From: Planctomycetota bacterium
GTDB taxonomy: Bacteria; Planctomycetota; PUPC01; JABMSA01; JAUWKK01
Reading direction: 5' to 3'
DNA: 9,844 nt
Assembly (NCBI GenBank): GCA_030614245.1
Contig: JAUWKK010000076.1
Span: 1 to 9,844 of the forward strand
Shown piece by piece: positions 1 to 5,591 of this stretch. Numbering within the stretch: the stretch's first letter is position 1; each line of letters starts with the position of its first letter. The position numbers and the translations under genes were made by a program. The notes beneath the pieces are model-generated. The model saw nothing but the letters and a program-made list of their open reading frames with translations, ran no database searches and was not told the origin of the DNA.

Positions 1-1
1 C

Positions 2-604
2 CCCAACCCGGCCGCGGGGCGCATGACAATCGACGCCGTCGCCAAGGACGGTATCCAGGTGAAGGCCAAGGCCCGCGTCACCGTGCGCGCCAACATCGAG
101 CGGCGCGGCGGCGGAGCCACCGAGGAGACGATCATCGCCCGCGTCGGCGAAGGCATCGTCACCACCATCGGCTCGTCGCAAAGCTACAAGAATGTCCTCG
201 AAAACCCCGACACGATCAGCAAGAAAGTGCTGGAGAAGGGCCTCGACGCCGGCACGGCGTTCGAGATTCTCAGCATCGATATCGCCGATGTCGATGTGGG
301 GTCAAATATCGGTGCAAACCTTCAGGCCGCGCAGGCCGAAGCCGACAGCAAGCGTTTCAAGGCCGAAGCCGAGAAGCGTCGAGCCGCCGCCGTCGCACTC
401 GAACAGGAAATGCAGGCGCTCGTTCGCGAGAACCGGGCAAAAGTCGTGCTCGCCGAAGCCGAAGTGCCCAAGGCCGTTGCACAGGCCCTGCGCGAAGGCA
501 ATCTCGGCCTTATGGATAATAACAGGCTAAAAAACATCCCGGCCGACCCGAAGATGCGCGACAGTATCGCAGGCGATGACGCGACCGGCAAGACCCAGAT
601 ATGA
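2..604 (+). CDS. floA: Flotillin-like protein FloA, C-terminal part (5' end outside window)
   Basis: FloA is an SPFH/flotillin-like membrane scaffold that oligomerises in lipid-ordered membrane domains. The frame is open from base 2, so the gene is cut by the window edge; the ATG at 23 is internal. About 200 codons are present, and family members are roughly 330 residues, so around 130 N-terminal residues including the membrane hairpin are missing. Recognisable FloA stretches are AVAKDGIQVKAKARVTVRAN, EETIIARVGEGIVTTIGS, KGLDAGTAFEILSIDIADVD, then an Ala/Glu-rich coiled coil (AEADSKRFKAEAEKRRAAA ... EVPKAVAQALREGNLG) and the closing DPKMRDSIAG. The segment just before AVAKDG (PNPAAGRMTID) looks diverged from the usual VNPKVIETP-type text as I remember it. 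It ends TGA, with a hairpin downstream and a small membrane-protein gene 144 bases on. Family assignment is very secure. Confidence 0.93.
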   Translation, partial: PNPAAGRMTIDAVAKDGIQVKAKARVTVRANIERRGGGATEETIIARVGEGIVTTIGSSQSYKNVLENPDTISKKVLEKGLDAGTAFEILSIDIADVDVGSNIGANLQAAQAEADSKRFKAEAEKRRAAAVALEQEMQALVRENRAKVVLAEAEVPKAVAQALREGNLGLMDNNRLKNIPADPKMRDSIAGDDATGKTQI

Positions 605-631
605 TGGCGCCGCCAGGGCTTTCTCCAACTG

Positions 632-656
632 CACGTCCAAGCTTTGCTTGAACGTG
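632..656 (+). terminator. Inverted repeat behind floA, possible terminator or processing hairpin
   Basis: CACGT-C-CAAGC, loop TTT, GCTTG-A-ACGTG: ten base pairs with one C/A mismatch and a three-base loop. It lies 28 bases after the floA stop. No T-tract follows, so a classical intrinsic terminator is not supported. It may be a weak terminator, an mRNA-stabilising hairpin or a chance inverted repeat. Confidence 0.4.
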
Positions 657-748
657 GCACCCCTGCGGCGGGTGCATCGGTCTACGGTCTTCCGTTGGCC
701 GTGTCTCTCATACTGTGCGATCCAATCGGCTGAAGAGAGGTGACACCA

Positions 749-1312
749 ATGGGCAAGCTCCTAATTCCGCTGCTTATCCTCGCTTTCTGGGTGATGTCAA
801 AGCTGATCAACAGCGCCCAGAAGCGTGCAAATGCAGAGAAAGCGCGCAGGCTCAAGGAGACGGATCCCCGCGACGAAGACGAGCAGGCATTCGAGGCCGA
901 AAGCAATGACGTTCAGGCATTCCTCGATCAGATGGGCATCAGGACGCGGCGCCCGCAGCCCCAGCGGCAACCCGCGCAGCAGCCCCAGCGGGAACCTGCG
1001 CCCCAGCCAACACCCGTCGAGCCGCTAGTCCAGCAGTTTGTCAGCCAGGAAGTCGATCAGCAGGCCACCCACGGTGTCGATCAGCACGCAGCCACGGGGC
1101 TTCTCCCCGAAAGGGGCCAAGCCGCCGCCGCTCTGCGTCGGCGACGCGCGAAGTCCGCAGCACCTGAGCCGATCGAACTGACACCGGTCGGCAAGCCAAG
1201 CGACCCCTTCGCCCGGTCGGCATTGCGAAGGCTCACGCCGCCCCAGCAGGCGATAGTAACGATGGAACTGCTCGGCCCCCCGAGGGCTCTGCGCGAGCAT
1301 CAGATGCGCTGA
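749..1312 (+). CDS. Small single-helix membrane protein downstream of floA, function unknown
   Basis: I cannot name a function. The ATG at 749 is chosen because AGAGAGG (734-740) sits eight bases upstream; the in-frame GTG at 740 lies inside that ribosome binding site. The 187-residue product has one N-terminal hydrophobic helix (about residues 4-20, LLIPLLILAFWVMSKLI) followed by a basic/charged stretch, which suggests a membrane anchor with a cytoplasmic tail. Residues 52-64 (SNDVQAFLDQMGI) form a possible short helix. Residues 69-92 are a Pro/Gln/Arg-rich linker (RPQPQRQPAQQPQ). The tail ends in QQAIVTMELLGPPRALR (residues 166-182), which resembles a C-terminal motif I have seen in planctomycete proteins next to floA (memory, not searched). 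Its position after floA suggests a membrane-domain partner, but this is inference. Confidence 0.75.
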   Translation: MGKLLIPLLILAFWVMSKLINSAQKRANAEKARRLKETDPRDEDEQAFEAESNDVQAFLDQMGIRTRRPQPQRQPAQQPQREPAPQPTPVEPLVQQFVSQEVDQQATHGVDQHAATGLLPERGQAAAALRRRRAKSAAPEPIELTPVGKPSDPFARSALRRLTPPQQAIVTMELLGPPRALREHQMR

Positions 1313-1349
1313 CTCTGCGGCTGGCGACCAGCGCACCGCAATCGACCCA

Positions 1350-1377
1350 TTGAAACCGAAAGCTCTGCTGGTATAAT
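1350..1377 (+). promoter_or_regulatory. Sigma70-type promoter for tRNA-Leu
   Basis: TTGAAA (1350-1355), a 16-base spacer and a perfect TATAAT (1372-1377). Predicted start is near 1384, about 17 bases before the mature tRNA. It is one of the clearest promoters in the window and may also serve the protein genes behind the tRNA. Confidence 0.8.
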
Positions 1378-1400
1378 CCCCCGAGGACCGAGCACCCGAT

Positions 1401-1487
1401 GCCAGGGTGGCGGAATTGGCAGACGCGCGAGACTCAAAATCTCGTGACCCTCGGGTCGTGTGGGTTCAACTCCCCCCCCTGGCACCA
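1401..1487 (+). tRNA. tRNA-Leu (anticodon CAA)
   Basis: An 87-base class II tRNA with encoded 3' CCA (1485-1487). The acceptor stem is GCCAGGG (1401-1407) with CCCTGGC (1477-1483). The anticodon stem CGAGA (1428-1432) pairs with TCTCG (1440-1444) around the loop CTCAAAA, giving anticodon CAA at 1435-1437, which reads UUG. A long variable arm (about 1445-1459) is typical of leucine tRNAs. The T loop TTCAACT (1465-1471) is flanked by GTGGG and CCCCC, which leaves one T/C mismatch at the second pair of the T stem. The D-arm region contains GGCGGAATTGGCAGACGC, as in many bacterial tRNA-Leu genes. Only one base separates the CCA from the next ATG (1489). Confidence 0.95.
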
Positions 1488-1503
1488 GATGGCTGAGAAT
1501 AGC

Positions 1504-2730
1504 ATGCCTTCTGCACCGGATATATCGCGGCTTCGACGTGTCGTCCTCGGCGCCGTCGCGCTTATCGTTGCGGCTTTGGTCTGGATACCAGCCGTTCATC
1601 TGCTTTTCGCCAGAGATCCCGGACAGTTCCGATGCGAAACCGGCCTCTCACCGATGGCGCGGCAGCTTGCTGCTCGGCATCTGGAGTTGTGGACCGATCC
1701 CGAACTCCGCCGGAACGAAGTGGAGAAGATGCGCAAGAGCAACGCCGAATGGGATTTCATGGGCCGAAGCTTCCTCGTCTGGGCGCTTGCCGAGATGTGC
1801 CTGCGCAATCCGGCCTCGAAAGATTCTTACCTCGAAGTAATCGATAGCATCATAGACGAGACCCTCCGCCTCGAAAGCGAAAAGGGCTTCTACCATTTCC
1901 TCATGCCCTATGCCCGTCACAAGACGTTCGTGCAGAAGCCGGAAGGCAGCCTCTTCATCGACGGCGAGATCGCCTTGATGCTGGGCGTCCGCCGCGTCGT
2001 TGAAGAGAAATCCGAATACAAGCCGCTGCTCACCGAACGCGTAAACGCGATGGTCAAGCGGATGCAGAAAAGCCCCACGATGTGCTCCGAGAGCTATCCC
2101 GACGAGTGCTGGGTCTTCTGCAACACAGTGGCGCTCGCGTCGATTCGCGTCGCCGATTTCCTGGACGGCACCGATCACACCGAGTTCTTCCGCAAGTGGA
2201 TCGCTACCGCGAAGAAGAGGCTGATACATCCTGGCACTGGGATGCTGTTTTCTGCTTACACTCTCGATGGTGATGTGTCGCAGGGGCCGGAGGGCTCGTC
2301 CATCTGGCTCGCCGCACACTGTCTGCGGCTGATCGACGAGGAGTTCGCAGCCGAGCAGTATGCCATTGCAGCGAGGGAACTGCTCCGGCAGGTGTGCGGT
2401 TTCGGCTATGCGCGCGAATGGCCTGATGCGTGGATGCGCGAGATGGACACCGGCGGCCTTGGCCTCGCCGACGTCGACTCGGGGCCCGTTGTGCCCGTGC
2501 TCAATGCAAGTGCGAGCTCGAGCGGGCTGGCGTTCGTTGCCGCGGCGTCTTTCGAGGATGCCGATCAAATCAAGAAACTGGCGACTTCGCTCAATTTCGC
2601 GGGATTTCCATCCAGGCGGAACGGCGGCCTCAAGTATTGCGCAAGCAACCAGGTGGGCGACGCCGTGCTGCTTTATGCCGCCGTGCTCGGGCCGATATGG
2701 GACAAGGTGAAGCTGGGGGCCGACCGATGA
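1504..2730 (+). CDS. Membrane-anchored linalool dehydratase/isomerase-like (alpha/alpha barrel) protein
   Basis: The 408-residue product has an N-terminal signal anchor (residues about 12-35, VVLGAVALIVAALVWIPAVH) and then a helix-rich domain that should be extracytoplasmic. Residues 193-215 (MCSESYPDECWVFCNTVALA...) resemble the active-site segment of LinD, where an xPD motif is followed by CN. The second catalytic cysteine has a counterpart at C206, but the position matching the first (nine residues earlier) is Ser197; extra cysteines sit at 194 and 202. PEGSSIWLAAHCLRLID (about 263-280) is a further barrel helix pair. Reaction and substrate are unknown; linalool itself is unlikely to be the substrate. 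The reading frame opens at 1399 inside the tRNA, so the true start is 1504 (weak GCTGAG upstream) or 1489. It overlaps the next gene by ATGA. Family call rests on remembered motif spacing. Confidence 0.6.
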   Translation: MPSAPDISRLRRVVLGAVALIVAALVWIPAVHLLFARDPGQFRCETGLSPMARQLAARHLELWTDPELRRNEVEKMRKSNAEWDFMGRSFLVWALAEMCLRNPASKDSYLEVIDSIIDETLRLESEKGFYHFLMPYARHKTFVQKPEGSLFIDGEIALMLGVRRVVEEKSEYKPLLTERVNAMVKRMQKSPTMCSESYPDECWVFCNTVALASIRVADFLDGTDHTEFFRKWIATAKKRLIHPGTGMLFSAYTLDGDVSQGPEGSSIWLAAHCLRLIDEEFAAEQYAIAARELLRQVCGFGYAREWPDAWMREMDTGGLGLADVDSGPVVPVLNASASSSGLAFVAAASFEDADQIKKLATSLNFAGFPSRRNGGLKYCASNQVGDAVLLYAAVLGPIWDKVKLGADR

Positions 2731-3062
2731 GCGAGCAGAAGAAGTCTCCCCTTCGACGGCTTTTCAGGACGCGTTTCTTCACTCCCGCGGGATTCCTCGT
2801 GCGGGCGGGGCAGTTGGCAATCGCGTTTTTTGTCGTTCACGCCATCGGGCTGCGCGAATACACCAGCATCCTGTGCGGCACCTTGCCCAGCGGCGACCCG
2901 CCGTATGCACCGGTCCAGGTGATTCTTGCGGCAGTCTACCTTGTGCTCTATTTCTCAGCCGTATTGTTGGTGCCGGTGCTGGTCATCGGTGCCGGGGTAA
3001 TGAGCATTCTGCTGCGGGTGAAGTGCTTCAGTAGAGCCGCCGATCAGCACAATCGCGGATAA
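2727..3062 (+). CDS. Small integral membrane protein coupled to the LinD-like gene
   Basis: I do not recognise a named family. The 111-residue product begins at ATG 2727, which overlaps the preceding TGA (ATGA), so translation is probably coupled to the LinD-like gene. It has a basic N-terminus (KKSPLRRLFRTRF), one hydrophobic helix at about residues 24-42, a short non-cytoplasmic loop with Cys50 and several prolines (CGTLPSGDPPYAP), then a long hydrophobic stretch at about 64-96 that could be one long or two short helices, and a basic tail. The charge pattern suggests both ends are cytoplasmic if there are two helices. It may anchor or assist the LinD-like protein; the evidence is only genomic coupling. 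Confidence 0.72.
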   Translation: MSEQKKSPLRRLFRTRFFTPAGFLVRAGQLAIAFFVVHAIGLREYTSILCGTLPSGDPPYAPVQVILAAVYLVLYFSAVLLVPVLVIGAGVMSILLRVKCFSRAADQHNRG

Positions 3063-3104
3063 CAAAACGCCGGAACGACCCATGCCAGCCGTTCCGGCGT
3101 TTTG
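3063..3104. terminator. Bidirectional terminator between convergent operons
   Basis: CAAAACGCCGGAACG (3063-3077) is a perfect 15-bp reverse complement of CGTTCCGGCGTTTTG (3090-3104) around a 12-base loop. The stem starts with A4 and ends with T4, so it works as an intrinsic terminator on both strands. It starts right after the TAA of the small membrane gene and lies 25 bases past the groEL stop. Confidence 0.9.
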
Positions 3105-3128
3105 CTGTCATCTCTGCCGGCGGTGCGT

Positions 3129-4769
3129 TTAGTACATTCCGCCGCCCATTCCACCCATTCCTCCACCCGGGGGTGGTCCGACCGGCTCTTTCTTCTCGGG
3201 TATTTCTGCCACGAGTGCGTCGGTCATCAGCAGGAGCGAAGCCACGCTGGCTGCGTTCTGCAATGCTGAACGGACGACTTTCGTCGGATCGACCACGCCG
3301 GCATCGATAAGGTCACAGTATTTCTCCGCCAGGGCGTCGAAGCCTTCGTTGCCCTTGAGCTCCTTGACGCGCTGCACGACTACGGCACCGTTGACGCCGG
3401 CATTCTCGGCGATCTGTGCGCAGGGCGCATCGATGGCGCGTCGGACGATGTCGACGCCGATTTTCTCGTCGCCCTTGGCCCTGACCTTGTCGAGTGCTAC
3501 TGCGGCCCTGATGAGGGCAGTGCCGCCGCCCGCGAGGATACCCTCTTCCACGGCGGCGCGCGTGGCGTGCAGGGCGTCTTCTACTCGGGCCTTTTTCTCT
3601 TTCATCTCGATTTCCGTCGCGGCTCCGACGTTGATCTGGGCAACGCCGCCGGCGAGCTTGGCGAGACGCTCCTGGAGCTTCTCGCGATCGTAGTCGCTGG
3701 TCGTCGTCTCGATCTCGCGGCGGATCTGGTCGACGCGGCCCTGGATGTCGCCCGTCTTGCCGCCGCCCTCGATGATCGTCGTCTTGTCCTTGTCGATCAC
3801 GACCTTCTGCGCGGTACCAAGGTCCTTGAGTGCGATACCCTCGAGCTTGATACCGAGGTCTTCAAAGATCGGCTCGCCGCCGGTGAGCAGTGCGATATCC
3901 TGGAGCATAGCCTTGCGGCGGTCGCCGTAGCCGGGCGCCTTGATGGCGGCGCACTGTAGCGTGCCTCGGAGCTTGTTGACTACCAGCGTTGTGAGCGCCT
4001 CACCGTCGACATCTTCGGCGATGATGATTAGCGGCTTGCCCGCCTGGGCGATCTTCTCGAGCAGCGGGAGTAAGTCCTTCGCCGTGCTGATCTTCTTCTC
4101 ATGAACGAGGATGAGGGCTTTTTCGAGCTGAACTTCCATCGTGCCGGTATCGGTGACGAAGTAGGGCGAAAGATAGCCGCGGTCGAACTGCATGCCTTCG
4201 ACCCATTCGACGTTCGTGTCGAGGCTCTTACCTTCTTCGACGGTGATCACGCCGTCCTTGCCGACTTTGTCCATTGCTTCGGCGATCATCTTGCCGATTT
4301 CTGCATCGTTGTTCGATGCGACAGCGCCGACCTGTGCGACTTCAGTCTTGCCCTTTACCGGCCGGCTCATCTCGGCGAGGTTCTCGACGATGGCGTCGAC
4401 GCCCTTCTCAACGCCGCGCTTGAGAGCAGCCGGGTTTGCGCCTGCGGTGACGTTCTTGAGGCCTTCTTCGAAGATGGATTCGGCGAGCACGGTGGCCGTT
4501 GTCGTGCCGTCGCCGGCGACTTCGCTGGTCTTGCTGGCGACTTCGCGGACCATCCGTGCGCCCATGTTCTCATACTTATCCTTGAGCTCGATCTCCTTGG
4601 CGACCGTTACGCCGTCCTTGGTAACGGTGGGTGCGCCGTAGCTCTTCTCAAGGATCACGTTGCGGCCGCGCGGCCCCAGTGTGATCTTCACGGCATGAGT
4701 GAGCTGTTTCACCCCCCGGCGGATGGCCTCGCGGGCCTCCTGATCGAATGCAATCTTCTTTGCTGCCAT
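3129..4769 (-). CDS. groEL: Chaperonin GroEL (60 kDa)
   Basis: GroEL forms the double-ring cytoplasmic chamber that folds proteins with ATP and the GroES cap. The 546-residue length matches the family (548 in E. coli). The start is the ATG giving MAAKKIAFDQ, with AGGAG (4780-4776) six bases upstream; the longer open frame upstream is not used. Key elements are LGPRGRNVIL (31-40, nucleotide binding), GDGTTTATV (86-94) with Asp87, the apical domain around 190-375, VEDALHATR with the catalytic Asp398, AGGGTALIRA (413-422), and a C-terminal GGM tail (about 532-546, ending GGMGGGMY). Residue numbers agree with E. coli at both catalytic aspartates. It follows groES by 45 bases in one operon. Nothing is missing. 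Confidence 0.98.
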   Translation of the reverse strand: MAAKKIAFDQEAREAIRRGVKQLTHAVKITLGPRGRNVILEKSYGAPTVTKDGVTVAKEIELKDKYENMGARMVREVASKTSEVAGDGTTTATVLAESIFEEGLKNVTAGANPAALKRGVEKGVDAIVENLAEMSRPVKGKTEVAQVGAVASNNDAEIGKMIAEAMDKVGKDGVITVEEGKSLDTNVEWVEGMQFDRGYLSPYFVTDTGTMEVQLEKALILVHEKKISTAKDLLPLLEKIAQAGKPLIIIAEDVDGEALTTLVVNKLRGTLQCAAIKAPGYGDRRKAMLQDIALLTGGEPIFEDLGIKLEGIALKDLGTAQKVVIDKDKTTIIEGGGKTGDIQGRVDQIRREIETTTSDYDREKLQERLAKLAGGVAQINVGAATEIEMKEKKARVEDALHATRAAVEEGILAGGGTALIRAAVALDKVRAKGDEKIGVDIVRRAIDAPCAQIAENAGVNGAVVVQRVKELKGNEGFDALAEKYCDLIDAGVVDPTKVVRSALQNAASVASLLLMTDALVAEIPEKKEPVGPPPGGGMGGMGGGMY

Positions 4770-4814
4770 TGGCATCTCCTGTTTATTTCTTGAGCAATGG
4801 TTCTCAGCTGACAC

Positions 4815-5102
4815 TTAATTAACGATGGCCAGCACATCTTCTTCACGCATGATGAGGTATTCTTTGCCATCGACCTTCACTTCGGTGCCGGCATAGGACG
4901 TGAAGAGGACGGTATCTCCCTTCTTGACGGTCATCTTGGCCCGCTCGCCGCTGTCAAGCACTTTGCCATCGCCGATGGCGATGATCTTGCCCTGCTTGGG
5001 CTTTTCCTTGGCGGCATCCGGCAGCACGATGCCGCCTGCCGTCTTTTCTTCGGCCTCCAGACGTTCCAGGACAATGCGATCTGCCAACGGTTTGATCTTC
5101 AT
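4815..5102 (-). CDS. groES: Co-chaperonin GroES (10 kDa)
   Basis: GroES is the heptameric lid of the GroEL chamber. The 95-residue product has the N-terminal KIKPLADRIVL strand, the mobile loop with GGIVLPDAA (23-31) that contacts GroEL, a roof-loop region after GDGKVLDSGE, and the closing YLIMREEDVLAIVN. A strong ribosome binding site GGGAGGAGA (5115-5107) lies just ahead of the ATG. It is the first gene of groES-groEL, with a leader of about 100 bases if transcription starts from the sigma54-type element at 5230-5215. I see no CIRCE element (the HrcA operator) in the leader, so regulation appears not to be the common HrcA type. Confidence 0.97.
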   Translation of the reverse strand: MKIKPLADRIVLERLEAEEKTAGGIVLPDAAKEKPKQGKIIAIGDGKVLDSGERAKMTVKKGDTVLFTSYAGTEVKVDGKEYLIMREEDVLAIVN

Positions 5103-5162
5103 TCAGTCTCCTCCCGACGGTAATCGGTGAATAATTGGGACTCTCGTGCCGTGCCCACGTCC

Positions 5163-5180
5163 GCCTGCCTGTGGGCAGGC
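5163..5180. repeat. GC-rich hairpin in the groES leader
   Basis: GCCTGCC-TGTG-GGCAGGC, a perfect 7-bp stem with a 4-base loop. It lies inside the predicted groES 5' leader, 60 bases before the start codon. It could be an mRNA structure, or a member of the dispersed short inverted repeats found in such genomes; a related CCCGCC hairpin occurs at 6813-6827. Confidence 0.55.
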
Positions 5181-5214
5181 TGGCCGGCGTAAAATAATAC
5201 TGCCTCTGAGTCCC

Positions 5215-5230
5215 GCAAAAGGCGTGCCAA
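5215..5230 (-). promoter_or_regulatory. Sigma54 (RpoN)-type -24/-12 promoter for groES-groEL
   Basis: On the minus strand the sequence reads TTGGCACGCCTTTTGC. It contains the TGGCAC block with its GG, exactly ten bases, and then the GC of TTGC, which is the sigma54 spacing. Predicted transcription start is near 5203, giving a 101-base leader to the groES ATG. No sigma70 pair fits better: TATTAT at 5199-5194 has no -35 box at 16-18 bases. Inverted repeats upstream (5234-5246 and 5254-5269) sit where an enhancer-binding activator could bind. Sequence match is good; use of sigma54 for groESL is inferred. Confidence 0.55.
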
Positions 5231-5237
5231 CTGGTCA

Positions 5238-5320
5238 AGGATTGACAGGACTCTCCTAAGACGTTAGGACGCAGGCTTTACGGCATCGAAGCCAAGCCGT
5301 TGGCAATGGGCGTCAATCCT
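5238..5320. repeat. Nested inverted repeats, possible three-way-junction structure or activator sites
   Basis: AGGATTGAC (5238-5246) pairs perfectly with GTCAATCCT (5312-5320). Inside lie TCCTAA-GACG-TTAGGA (5254-5269, 6 bp) and GCCAA-GCCG-TTGGC (5291-5304, 5 bp), or alternatively GGCTT (5274-5278) with AAGCC (5289-5293). As RNA this would fold as a closed three-way junction; as DNA the palindromes could be operator sites upstream of the groES promoter. I do not match it to any known RNA family. Confidence 0.35.
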
Positions 5321-5383
5321 GCCACATTGTCAGGGGTGCCTGAGAGTTTAGCGTGTGCCTGCCAGATTGGCAGTCTCTCTGTG

Positions 5384-5426
5384 GTAGGGGCAGTTCGCGT
5401 AGGGGCGGTTCGCTAACCGCCCCTAC
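5384..5426. repeat. Tandem 15-bp repeat ending in a perfect 12-bp hairpin
   Basis: GTAGGGGCAGTTCGC (5384-5398) is followed directly by GTAGGGGCGGTTCGC (5399-5413), differing at one base. The second copy opens a hairpin: GTAGGGGCGGTT (5399-5410), loop CGCT, AACCGCCCCTAC (5415-5426). This resembles dispersed GTAGGGGCGGTT palindromes that I recall from several bacterial genomes, but copy number here cannot be judged from one window. Confidence 0.7.
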
Positions 5427-5457
5427 AGATGGCAATTCTTAACGATCCGCGTTGTGG

Positions 5458-5477
5458 AGCAGACTTTCCAGTCTGCT
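5458..5477. repeat. Perfect 8-bp hairpin repeat
   Basis: AGCAGACT-TTCC-AGTCTGCT, 8 bp with a 4-base loop, 114 bases upstream of tatC. No T-tract follows. It is likely another dispersed palindromic repeat rather than a terminator. Confidence 0.55.
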
Positions 5478-5525
5478 AATGAACTGGCAGGGGGAATTGG
5501 CGGGCGTGTCATAACTTACCGGACA

Positions 5526-5554
5526 TTGACTTTTGCCGCCACGGTGCGTAAACT
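5526..5554 (+). promoter_or_regulatory. Sigma70-type promoter for tatC
   Basis: TTGACT (5526-5531), a 17-base spacer and TAAACT (5549-5554). The -35 box matches consensus at five of six positions and the -10 box at four. The start of transcription would be near 5561, about 30 bases before the tatC ATG. Confidence 0.6.
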
Positions 5555-5591
5555 ATGATGTCGCTTGACCAACAGTTGATAAAGGAAGCCA

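Larger units (their letters stand above)
5103..5591. other. 489-base intergenic control region between divergent groES and tatC
   Basis: I see no credible protein gene here. The stretch holds, left to right: the groES leader with a GC-rich hairpin (5163-5180), an AT-rich tract (5191-5199), a sigma54-type promoter facing groES (5230-5215), a nested inverted-repeat block (5238-5320), a short hairpin (5359-5373), a tandem 15-bp repeat whose second copy forms a 12-bp hairpin (5384-5426), an 8-bp hairpin (5458-5477) and the tatC promoter (5526-5554). The density of perfect hairpins is well above that elsewhere in the window. Confidence 0.75.

Noticed and set aside
1399..1488. Open frame through the tRNA giving a longer N-terminus for the LinD-like protein
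   Set aside because: These codons are the tRNA-Leu itself; the hydrophobic anchor and protein-like sequence begin after the ATG at 1504.
1648..2568. 306-codon minus-strand ORF opposite the LinD-like gene
   Set aside because: Antisense shadow of a GC-rich gene; composition is typical of mirror frames and no motif is recognisable.
4101..4793. 230-codon plus-strand ORF opposite groEL
   Set aside because: Lies wholly within groEL on the other strand; sequence is a mirror-frame product rich in Asp, His and Phe.
5103..5260. CIRCE operator for HrcA upstream of groES
   Set aside because: I looked for TTAGCACTC-N9-GAGTGCTAA and found no acceptable match on either strand.
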